Assembly: GCA_002495185.1 (NCBI GenBank)
Contig: DAEB01000016.1
Location: forward strand, 7,964-24,042
Source: Thermoplasmata archaeon UBA184
GTDB lineage: Archaea; Thermoplasmatota; Thermoplasmata; Lutacidiplasmatales; UBA184
DNA: 16,079 bases
Direction of reading: 5' to 3'
A program made the position numbers and the translations under genes. Shown in pieces: positions 7,213 to 13,593 of this stretch. The stretch's first letter is position 1. Every line of letters begins with the position of its first letter. The notes under the pieces were generated by a model. It was not told the DNA's origin, did not search any database, and was given only the letters and a program-made list of their open reading frames with translations.

Positions 7213-7323
7213 GGGCCTGTAGCTTAGCATGGACAAAGTCCTGGCCTTCTAAGCCAGTGAACTCGGGTTCAAAGGTCCCGGACGACGAACGAACGTCCAG
7301 GGCGGAAACTCCCGACAGGCCCG
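7213..7323 (+). tRNA. tRNA-Arg(TCT) interrupted by a T-loop intron (position 59/60)
   Basis: Acceptor stem GGGCCTG (7213-7219) pairs perfectly with CAGGCCC (7316-7322); discriminator G7323; no CCA encoded. T8-A9, D arm GCTT/AAGT with G18-G19 in the loop (one G-T pair), anticodon stem CTGGC/GCCAG with loop CTTCTAA giving anticodon TCT (7248-7250), variable region TGAAC. The T stem TCGGG (7263-7267) finds its perfect partner CCCGA only at 7311-7315. A 36-nt insert at 7274-7309 separates them, and its removal gives the normal T-loop TTCAAAT. Read without the insert removed, the 3' half looks broken, so automatic callers may score it as a pseudogene or miss the true end. Confidence 0.93.
7274..7309 (+). 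other. tRNA-Arg intron, 36 nt, position 59/60, BHB boundaries
   Basis: Bulge-helix-bulge fold on the pre-tRNA: outer helix is the T stem; central helix pairs TTC (7268-7270) with GAA (7305-7307), with an A-G apposition as fourth pair; 5' bulge AAG (7272-7274); 3' bulge ACT (7308-7310); inner helix GTCC/GGGC (one T-G), a C-A mismatch, then GGACG/CGTCC closing a 9-nt loop. Cutting between the second and third base of each bulge, as archaeal tRNA endonuclease does, removes exactly 7274-7309 and joins A59 to T60. Confidence 0.88.
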
Positions 7324-7328
7324 CCCGA

Positions 7329-8393
7329 CTAGGCGGGAGCGTTGACCTTCGCCGCGCAGTTGTCGCAGAGGATGCCGCGGGGACCGGGGGGAAGCGCGGC
7401 GCCGCACAAGGGACACGACGCCCGGGCGTCCGCGGCCGCGATCAGTTCCTGCACGCTCGTCCTCAGCATGGCGTCCGAGCCGCTTCCCCCCGTGCCGGGG
7501 ATCGGCGGAGTCTCGGCGCCGCTGGGAACGAACGTCTCGAGCCGCGCCCGGTAGACCCCGGTCCTTCGGTCGAAGGTGACGAGCTGCCGCGCGACCAATC
7601 CCTGGAGGGCCGAATCGACGAGCTCCCGAACGGTGCCGAAGACGTGCGCGAGCTCGACCGAGGTCAGGCCCTGCGACTCGCTCAGCACCTCGAGCGACCG
7701 GGCGGCGAGCAGCGAGAGGTCCCCCCGGCCGATCGTCCGGTCCACGGCAAAGCTCAGGCGGGAGGTACGACGGACGCGACGGGCCGGGGGGAGACGGCCG
7801 GACCGGGGGTCCGGGAGCAGGCTCGTCTCGAGAAGGTCGAACTCGTAGCGAAGCCGCTCGTCCGGTAAGTAGAGAAGGAACGCGACCGAGAACGGCAGCA
7901 GGCCCCGCTCCCGGTAGACCGCGAGACCTCGGTCGAGCGTCCCGAACTGCGTGTCGAGCTCGACGCGGTCGCCTCCCGAGGCGGCCCGGTCCTCGTCGTC
8001 CCGGGACCGCGGAAGGAAGTGCTCCCGTAGCAGGATCCGAGCGATCCCCCGCTCGGGGGGTCCCGGTACGACCGGATGGAGCTCCGCGGAACCGTCCGAC
8101 TTCAGCGTGATCCTCTGAAACGGTCGCAGGAACCCCCACTCGCTCGGGGGCGGGATCGGCTCCGGTCGGACCTCGATCACCGCCGGGGAGCTCTTCCGGT
8201 CCGCGAGAAGCGAATAGACCGAGGGGTACTCCGTCCCGTCGCCGGTCACCGTGACGCTCGCCACTCGACGGCGTACGCGCGAGACGTACTCCTCGTAGGC
8301 GCGGGCCAGCGCCCGCTGGCTGAAGGCGTCGTGGCGGTCCCCGACGAGCTGCTGGGCGAGCGCGTCGAGATCAGAGAGGGATACCGAAGTCAT
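7329..8393 (-). CDS. Unknown protein with winged-helix-like domain and C-terminal zinc ribbon
   Basis: A 354-residue protein not recognised as a named family. The N-terminal 220 residues are mixed alpha/beta without a motif I know. Residues about 226-288 look like a winged helix (LSLLAARSLEVLSESQGLTS, then VELAHVF...VRELVDSALQGLVARQLV and a beta wing RTGVYRARLETF). After a glycine/proline linker (about 289-305), a short helix leads to a zinc ribbon with CPLC (Cys327, Cys330) and CDNC (Cys343, Cys346). A DNA-binding or regulatory role is inferred from these two domains only. The ATG at 8393 lies inside the 3' end of the glycosyltransferase gene (23-base overlap) and has GGAGGT six bases upstream, so the two are co-transcribed and probably translationally coupled. 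It converges with the tRNA-Arg gene. Confidence 0.75.
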   Translation of the reverse strand: MTSVSLSDLDALAQQLVGDRHDAFSQRALARAYEEYVSRVRRRVASVTVTGDGTEYPSVYSLLADRKSSPAVIEVRPEPIPPPSEWGFLRPFQRITLKSDGSAELHPVVPGPPERGIARILLREHFLPRSRDDEDRAASGGDRVELDTQFGTLDRGLAVYRERGLLPFSVAFLLYLPDERLRYEFDLLETSLLPDPRSGRLPPARRVRRTSRLSFAVDRTIGRGDLSLLAARSLEVLSESQGLTSVELAHVFGTVRELVDSALQGLVARQLVTFDRRTGVYRARLETFVPSGAETPPIPGTGGSGSDAMLRTSVQELIAAADARASCPLCGAALPPGPRGILCDNCAAKVNAPA

Positions 8394-9576
8394 GGCGAGA
8401 CCTCCGTTCGGCTGCTAGCCGGTAGAGGGAGATAAAGCGGCGGGCCATGGTTTCGAGCGAAGCGTTCCGTCGGACGTACTCCGCCGCACGGTGCCCGACC
8501 GTCTGACGCACCGCCGGCTCGTCCAGGACATGGGCGAGGGTCTCCGCGAGGGCACCGGGGACGGTGACCGGGACCTTCCAGCCGGTCACGCCCTCCTCGA
8601 CGATCTCCGAAGCGCCCCCGTGCGCCGGCGCGATCGGAGGAACCCCGCACGCCATCGCCTCGAGGAGGGCGATGCTCGACGTGTCGCTCGTCGACGGAAG
8701 GACGAAGACGTCCGACTGCGAGAGCAGCGCGGCCTTCTCGGTCTCGGCGACCGGTCCGACGTAGCGGACGTGCGACGCGAGCAGCGGCGTCTTCGCGAGC
8801 CGCTCGCGCACCCTCGCTTCCTCGGGACCCTGGCCCCCCACGATCGCGACCAGGTCGGTGTGGGGGACCGCCGCCTCGACCGCGTCGAGGAAGCGATGGA
8901 CCCCCTTGTCGACCGTGAGGCGACCGAGGTAGGTGACGAGGGGAACGGACGGGAACCCGCATCGGGTCCTCCAATCCGGGAGGTCGGCGTGCGGGCGGAA
9001 CCGGTCGACGTCGATGCCGTTCGGCACGACCTCGACGGGGCGACGGAACGGCTTGCGCGCGCTCACCATGAGGGTGTCGCGCGCGGACTCGGAAGGTGCC
9101 GTCGCCACATCGCACCTCCAGTACGTGCCGAGGTTGTACCACCAGGCGAGGCGGAAGAACGTCGGGACCAGGACCTTCGACGGAACGCTCTCCTGCATGT
9201 CCCGAATGTTCGTGTGGAACGTCCCGACGAGCGGCCGGTCGAACCGACGCGCCTGCAGAAGCCCCATGCTCCCGATCGCAGCGGGAGTGTGGAGGTGGAT
9301 CACGTCGGCGTCCCGGACCGAGCGGGCGCTTCGGAAGAGTCCGAAGGGCCAGACCGGCCAGCGGTACTGTCCGTAGAGCGGCACCGGTACCGTCCGGATC
9401 CGGCGGACGCGGACGTCGCCGAGCATCTCCTCACACGACGCGCCGGCGGTCGCGCTCGGGGCGTAGACGCGGACCGAATGCCCGAGGCGAGCCAGCGTCC
9501 GGGCCAGTCCCCCGGTCACCGCCGAGACCCCGTCCTGCATCGGAGGGAACGAATCGGTGAAGAACGCGATCTCCAC
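8371..9576 (-). CDS. GT4-family glycosyltransferase (GT-B fold), probable membrane lipid or glycan glycosyltransferase
   Basis: About 401 residues from GTG 9576 (GTG 9582 in frame is equally possible). It has both GT-B halves: an N-terminal acceptor domain starting EIAFFTDSFPPMQDGVSAV, with HLHTP (94-98) and GTFHTNI (118-124), and a donor domain with VVPNGIDVDRF (183-193), YLGRLTVDKG (216-225, Arg219 and Lys224 contacting the donor phosphate in relatives), IVGGQGPE and LLEAMACGVPPIAP (304-317). The sequence resembles diacylglycerol glucosyltransferases and mannosyltransferases such as PimB, so a polar-lipid or phosphoglycan substrate at the inner membrane face is likely; sugar and acceptor cannot be read from sequence. 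The E-x7-E motif appears as Asp298-x7-Glu306, a conservative change. No signal peptide or transmembrane helix. The open frame runs upstream to 10020 but without glycosyltransferase sequence. Confidence 0.87.
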   Translation of the reverse strand: MEIAFFTDSFPPMQDGVSAVTGGLARTLARLGHSVRVYAPSATAGASCEEMLGDVRVRRIRTVPVPLYGQYRWPVWPFGLFRSARSVRDADVIHLHTPAAIGSMGLLQARRFDRPLVGTFHTNIRDMQESVPSKVLVPTFFRLAWWYNLGTYWRCDVATAPSESARDTLMVSARKPFRRPVEVVPNGIDVDRFRPHADLPDWRTRCGFPSVPLVTYLGRLTVDKGVHRFLDAVEAAVPHTDLVAIVGGQGPEEARVRERLAKTPLLASHVRYVGPVAETEKAALLSQSDVFVLPSTSDTSSIALLEAMACGVPPIAPAHGGASEIVEEGVTGWKVPVTVPGALAETLAHVLDEPAVRQTVGHRAAEYVRRNASLETMARRFISLYRLAAERRSRHDFGIPL

Positions 9577-9614
9577 GAGCACCGCCTTGCGGTCCCGCTG
9601 CGTCGATGGGGTTC

Positions 9615-9625
9615 GTATGCTTATG
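9615..9625 (-). promoter_or_regulatory. Overlapping divergent TATA elements for the glycosyltransferase and the serine hydrolase
   Basis: Minus strand CATAAGCATAC lies about 38 bp upstream of GTG 9582. The same bases read CTTATG (9620-9625) on the plus strand, 37 bp upstream of the hydrolase ATG at 9659. Each predicts a leader of about 11-18 nt. This is the only AT-richer patch in the 76-82 bp between the two starts. Confidence 0.5.
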
Positions 9626-9658
9626 GGTGCACACGCCTCACCCCGGCTCGAGGGGTCG

Positions 9659-11131
9659 ATGAGGGACCGGCTCGACGACCTGGATGCACAAATCCGCCGG
9701 GGAATGGCCCGCGCGAAGACGCCGGGAGCCACGCTGGGACTCCTTCGTCCGGGACATGCCCCTCTCGTCCGCGCGTACGGTTTCCGGGACCGGGAGCATC
9801 GACTTCCCGCGACGCCCCGTACGATGTACGGGATCGCTTCGGTCACGAAGTCGTTCACGGCCCTTGCGGTCCTTCGCCTCTGCGAAGAAGGACGGCTTCG
9901 GGTCTCCGACCCGGCGACCCGGCATCTCCCCGAGCTTCGCCTCCCCGGAGCGAATCCTCGCCATCCGATTCGGATCCAGCACTTCCTGACGCACAGCTCG
10001 GGGATCCCTCCCCTCCCCACGATCTACTACACGACGATGCGAAACGGCCGTCGCGACCCTCCGTACGACCCGCGCCGGGCCCGACGGGTCGGAATCGACC
10101 CCGGCCATGCGCCGATCGACACCTACGAGGGCCTGCTCGAGTTCCTCTCGAAGGAGAAGTACGCCCTACTCGGGCCGCCCGGGGCCCAGTTCAGCTACTC
10201 GAACGAGGGGTTCGGGCTGCTCGGCGCGATCGTGGAACGAGTCTCGGGCCGTTCGTTCGAGAGCTTCGTCGAGGAAGCGATCCTCCGGCCCGCGGGAATG
10301 CGTGCGACCACCTTCGATACCGGCATCCTCTTCCGGCAGCCCGAGGTCACGACGCTCTACTCGCCGAAGTGGAACGGCCGACGCCACGGGTTCGTCCCGA
10401 GCGACGAGTGGTGGGAGGATAGCTCGATGCGGGCCGCCGGTTCCCTGCGGACCAATGTCCCCGACCTCCTGCGCTATCTCGAGATCTTCCTCACCGGGGG
10501 CCGAGTGGGGGGAGGGAGAGTCGTCTCTCGGGCCTCCGTCGCGGAGATGACCCGCCCGCGCGTCCCGATCTCCGCCGGAGTCCACTACGGCTACGGAGTC
10601 CTCGTCCGCCCGGACTACTACGGAAACCTCCTGGTCGCGCACAGCGGCGGGCTGAAAGGCGTCAGCTCGATGATCGCGGCCGTGCCGAGGAAGGGAATCG
10701 CGGGCGCGCTCCTTTCGAACGCCGAAGGCGTACCGGCGGACCGATGGCTCGCGACGGCCGTGAACCTGTCGCTCGGAGTTCCGACGGAGGCCGATTTCGA
10801 AGAGGTTCCGCCGGCGGTTCGGAGCCACGCGTCCCCGCAGGAGTTCGCGGGCTGGTACTGTTCGGGCGAAGGGATCTGGGCCGAGTTCCGGGCGCGACGC
10901 GATGCGCTTCGGCTCGACTTTCGCGGGATCGAGTCGATCGGGAAGAACCTCCTCCTGCGCCCGGCCGGGCACGACGTCTTCGTCCTGCGACGGAAGGGCG
11001 AGAAGAGCGCGGTCCGGTTCCTGAGGGACCGGTCCGGGCGGGTGCGCTCGGTCTTCCTGGGGTGGCGGGTCGTGCGACGACGCGCCCGCTCCGAGCTCTC
11101 CCGGGCGGCTCAGGGACGAATGGTCTGGTAG
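9659..11131 (+). CDS. Serine hydrolase of the class C beta-lactamase / CubicO group with C-terminal beta domain
   Basis: A 490-residue serine hydrolase. The catalytic SxxK motif is Ser61-Val-Thr-Lys64, the YxN motif is Tyr180-Ser-Asn182, and the HxG motif is His328-Ser-Gly330; HFLTHSSGIPPL (108-119) is also typical. There is no N-terminal signal or membrane segment, so the enzyme should be cytoplasmic and act as a peptidase, esterase or D-amino-acid amidase rather than a cell-wall enzyme. Residues about 380-490 (EFAGWYCSGEGIWAEFR..., LRLDFRGIESIGKNLLLRPA) look like the lipocalin-like C-terminal barrel found in archaeal relatives such as Pyrococcus Pab87. I chose the ATG at 9659 because GAGGGG is close upstream and the TATA is at the right distance; ATG 9623 overlaps that TATA. 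Substrate unknown. Confidence 0.87.
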   Translation: MRDRLDDLDAQIRRGMARAKTPGATLGLLRPGHAPLVRAYGFRDREHRLPATPRTMYGIASVTKSFTALAVLRLCEEGRLRVSDPATRHLPELRLPGANPRHPIRIQHFLTHSSGIPPLPTIYYTTMRNGRRDPPYDPRRARRVGIDPGHAPIDTYEGLLEFLSKEKYALLGPPGAQFSYSNEGFGLLGAIVERVSGRSFESFVEEAILRPAGMRATTFDTGILFRQPEVTTLYSPKWNGRRHGFVPSDEWWEDSSMRAAGSLRTNVPDLLRYLEIFLTGGRVGGGRVVSRASVAEMTRPRVPISAGVHYGYGVLVRPDYYGNLLVAHSGGLKGVSSMIAAVPRKGIAGALLSNAEGVPADRWLATAVNLSLGVPTEADFEEVPPAVRSHASPQEFAGWYCSGEGIWAEFRARRDALRLDFRGIESIGKNLLLRPAGHDVFVLRRKGEKSAVRFLRDRSGRVRSVFLGWRVVRRRARSELSRAAQGRMVW

Positions 11132-11134
11132 GCG

Positions 11135-11923
11135 CTACAGGACGGTCTCGAACGCTCGTTCGAGGCGGCTCACGTCCCGAATGTCGAGCGACCGGGGGTC
11201 GAACGAGACGAGGAGCGCGGAACCGGTCTCCTGGGCCTGCGTCACGAGCCAGTTCACGAACTTGAGGGTTGTCTCGAGGGTGTGCTCGGTCGCGAGGTAC
11301 TCGAGCGCATCGACGTACACGAGGGCGCCGCCGGGGGACTCGGTCGGTTCCCGGAGCCGACCGGAGATCTCGCCCGGGGTGACCGCTCCCTGGCCGGGGT
11401 CCCGCGCGCCGGAGGGACCGCCGACCAGGATGTCGAGGCGGTGTTCCTTCGCCACCCCCGGCACTTCGGGCGGGCGCATCGAGACGAGGGCGACCCGGGC
11501 GAACGACGGCGCGTTGGCCCGCAGGATCTCGACGGCGCGGCTCGGCCGCTCCTCGCGCACGAGGAGCGTGGTGCCCGGGATGAGCCGGGCCGCGGGCGCC
11601 GCGCGACCGGCGATGGGGCCGGTCCACTGCCGCGCGGGCGCCGGCGGGCGGAGGAGGGAGCCCCACGCCGGTCGTCGCGGCGGCGCGAGCAGGCTCTTGC
11701 GCTTCAGCTCGACCTCCTCGGAGAGGCGCGCGAGACGGCTCGCGGTCAGCATCCGGACCTCTTGCGGCGTGTGCCCCCGGGAGATGTGCTCGAGAGTCTC
11801 TCGGAGGGCGCCTCGGACGCCTTCCTCGTAACCCGCGGCGTACGCTCGCGCATACTCCTCGTCCGCCGGGGGTTCGTTGGACGGAGCCGGCGGGATGCCG
11901 TTCCGTCGCTCCGGCGCGCTCAC
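11135..11923 (-). CDS. DUF835 domain protein
   Basis: A 262-residue protein, last gene of the mevalonate-linked cluster. Residues 21-78 form a helical region (EEYARAYAAGYEEGVRGALR, later RLARLSEEVELKRKSLL); a proline/arginine-rich linker follows (80-110); residues about 113-262 match the archaeal DUF835 domain, with LIPGTTLLVREERPSRAVEI (114-133), LVSMRPPEVPG, ALVYVDALEYLATEH (200-214), LKFVNWLVTQAQETGSALLV and the closing DPRSLDIRDVSRLERAFE. No P-loop is present. DUF835 proteins are frequent in Thermoplasmatota and related euryarchaea and are thought to be regulatory or sensory, but no activity is known. The GTG at 11923 overlaps the DUF35 gene stop by four bases (GTGA), arguing for coupled expression. 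It ends three bases from the convergent serine hydrolase. Confidence 0.8.
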   Translation of the reverse strand: MSAPERRNGIPPAPSNEPPADEEYARAYAAGYEEGVRGALRETLEHISRGHTPQEVRMLTASRLARLSEEVELKRKSLLAPPRRPAWGSLLRPPAPARQWTGPIAGRAAPAARLIPGTTLLVREERPSRAVEILRANAPSFARVALVSMRPPEVPGVAKEHRLDILVGGPSGARDPGQGAVTPGEISGRLREPTESPGGALVYVDALEYLATEHTLETTLKFVNWLVTQAQETGSALLVSFDPRSLDIRDVSRLERAFETVL

Positions 11924-12411
11924 GCTGGAGACCGCTCGGCCCTCGGGGCGTCCTTCCCGGGGACGGGGCCGACGGGCCCGCGCGCGGGAGGAAGGACCCC
12001 GGAGTCGTCGAGAGGAGTGAACTTGTACCCGTAGTGGATCACGCCGGACGCTCCCTCCTCCCGGAGCTTCCGGAACGTCGCCCGCACCTTGAGCCCGATC
12101 CGGACCTCGCCGGGTTCGATATCGACGATCTGGCCGGTGAGGACGGGACCCTCGGGCGTTCGGACGAGACCGAGAGCGTACGGGACCTGCATGTCGAACC
12201 CCTCCGCTGCGTCGTGGACGACCGTGTAGGAGATCACCTCCCCCTCTCCGGACAGCTGGAAGGGGACCATCCGTTCGATCGATTGTCGGTGGCTCGTGCA
12301 CTCGGGGCAGACCGCGCGGGGCGGGAAGTAGACCGTTCCGCAGACCGTACACTTCGACCCGCCGAGGTTGTAGCGTCGGGGGGTTTCGCGCCAGAATCGT
12401 GCGATCGACAT
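11920..12411 (-). CDS. DUF35 zinc-ribbon/OB-fold protein, acyl-CoA-binding partner of thiolase and HMG-CoA synthase
   Basis: A 163-residue protein with an N-terminal helix (MSIARFWRETPRRYNLGG), a rubredoxin-like zinc ribbon with CTVC (Cys21, Cys24) and CPEC (Cys35, Cys38), then an OB fold (about 46-115: GEGEVISYTVVHDA, PYALGLVRTPEGPVLTGQIV, IGLKVRATFRKL). This is the DUF35 family, which in archaea joins acetoacetyl-CoA thiolase and HMG-CoA synthase in one complex and bridges their CoA sites. All four zinc cysteines are present. The last 30 residues are a proline-rich tail. The ATG at 12411 has a strong GGAGG-type ribosome-binding site (12415-12423). It follows the thiolase-like gene by 10 bases and overlaps DUF835 by four. 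Confidence 0.92.
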   Translation of the reverse strand: MSIARFWRETPRRYNLGGSKCTVCGTVYFPPRAVCPECTSHRQSIERMVPFQLSGEGEVISYTVVHDAAEGFDMQVPYALGLVRTPEGPVLTGQIVDIEPGEVRIGLKVRATFRKLREEGASGVIHYGYKFTPLDDSGVLPPARGPVGPVPGKDAPRAERSPA

Positions 12412-12421
12412 CGACCCTCCC

Positions 12422-13591
12422 TCAGTTCTCCCTCTCGAGGAGATGGACGACCGTCGTCGCGCCCGTCCCCCCCACGTCCTGGGCGAGCCCGAGCCGCGCG
12501 CCGGAGACCTGCCGCTCCTTCGCCTCGCCGCGCAGCTGGCGAACGATCTCGACGACCTGAGCGACCCCGACGGCACCGAACGGCCGCCCTTGGGCTTTGA
12601 GCCCTCCCGACGTGTTGACGACGGTCCGGCCCCCCGGCCCGAACCGCCCGCTCGCGAACTCGGGACCCGAGCGGCCCTTCTCGACGAACCCGAGGTCCTC
12701 GAGCGAGACGAGCGCGCTGATCGTGTACGCGTCGTGGATCTCCGCGACCTGGACGTCCTGGGCCGTGCGCCGCGCCTGGTCGTAGGCGCGTCGGGCTGCC
12801 ACGACCGTAGAATCCAGCCGGGTGATCTCCCGTCGCTGATGGAGCGCCATCGTGTCGCAGGCCACCTGGCTCGCGGCGATCCGGATCGGCGTGTCCGTGT
12901 GCTTTCGCGCGGACTCCATCGGTCCGAGCACGACCGCGGCCGCGCCGTCGGAGAGCGGAGCGCAGTCGAGCATGCCGAGCGGCTCGGCGACCGGCCCGGC
13001 GTCCATCACCTGCTGGACCGTGAGCTTGTTGCGGAAGTGGGCGTTCGGGTTCTTCGACCCCATCTCGTGGGAATGCACCGCGACCTTTGCGAGCTGCTCC
13101 CGGGTCGTTCCGAAGTCGTACATGTGGCGACGCGCGACGAGCGCCCAGAGGGCCGGGAGCGTGGCACCGAAGACGACCTCCCACTCCTGGTCGGCCGCCG
13201 AGCTCGTGATCCGCGCGGCGGTCTCGTCCGGGACGTCCGTGAGCTTCTCCGCGCCGCCGACCACCACGTAGTCGTAGAGTCCGCTCGCGACCGCGAGGTA
13301 CCCCTGGTGGAGCGCGAGGGCGCCCGAGGCACCCCCTCCTTCGACCCGGACCGCCGGGAGATGACGGTGGCCGAGGCCGGTCGCGTCCAGGATGAGCGGG
13401 GCGATGTGCTCCTGGTCGATGAGAGCGCCGGACGCCATGTTGCCGAGGAAGAGCCCTCCGAGGTCGGTCGAGGAGAGCTTCGCGTCGACGAGCGCCTGGA
13501 GCCCGGCCTCGATCCCGATCTCGCGGAACGAGCGGTCCCAGAGCTCTCCGAACCGGGTCTGGCCAACGCCGAGGACCGCGACCTCGCGCAT
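12422..13591 (-). CDS. Thiolase-fold protein (archaeal acetyl-CoA C-acetyltransferase type), catalytic residues replaced
   Basis: A 389-residue protein, full length and clearly homologous to archaeal acetoacetyl-CoA thiolase: GVGQTRFGELWDRSFREIG (8-26), GNMASGALIDQEHIAPLI (50-67), HMYDFGTTREQLA, VVNTSGGLKAQG and GLAQDVGGTGATTVV. The normal enzyme condenses two acetyl-CoA to acetoacetyl-CoA, step one of the mevalonate pathway. Here the nucleophile loop usually reading EAACASG is EGGGASG, so the Cys is Gly87; the HDCF loop is HDAY (286-289), Cys to Ala288; and the GHP loop is GRP (335-337), His to Arg336. The DNA is unambiguous and the frame intact, so this is not a decayed gene. I infer a pseudoenzyme or altered chemistry. 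It starts two bases after HMG-CoA synthase ends and precedes DUF35. Confidence 0.9.
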   Translation of the reverse strand: MREVAVLGVGQTRFGELWDRSFREIGIEAGLQALVDAKLSSTDLGGLFLGNMASGALIDQEHIAPLILDATGLGHRHLPAVRVEGGGASGALALHQGYLAVASGLYDYVVVGGAEKLTDVPDETAARITSSAADQEWEVVFGATLPALWALVARRHMYDFGTTREQLAKVAVHSHEMGSKNPNAHFRNKLTVQQVMDAGPVAEPLGMLDCAPLSDGAAAVVLGPMESARKHTDTPIRIAASQVACDTMALHQRREITRLDSTVVAARRAYDQARRTAQDVQVAEIHDAYTISALVSLEDLGFVEKGRSGPEFASGRFGPGGRTVVNTSGGLKAQGRPFGAVGVAQVVEIVRQLRGEAKERQVSGARLGLAQDVGGTGATTVVHLLEREN

Positions 13592-13593
13592 GG

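Noticed and set aside
7201..7291. Flank CGTTCGTCG pairing with the intron as an extended acceptor stem of an unspliced tRNA
   Set aside because: The true acceptor partner CAGGCCC pairs perfectly with GGGCCTG at the correct distance after splicing, and the flank lies upstream of the expected transcript start.
7320..7337. Hairpin CCCGCC / GGCGGG as a terminator between tRNA-Arg and the convergent gene
   Set aside because: It uses the tRNA acceptor bases and has no T-run, and archaeal termination relies mainly on T tracts; likely a by-product of GC-rich sequence.
9623..9661. Upstream ATG 9623 as start of the serine hydrolase
   Set aside because: It overlaps the likely TATA element and adds residues without family similarity; ATG 9659 has GAGGGG upstream.
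8491..10422. A 643-residue plus-strand open frame
   Set aside because: It lies antisense to the glycosyltransferase and overlaps the serine hydrolase in another frame; composition is Arg/Pro-rich with no motif, so it is a GC-driven shadow.
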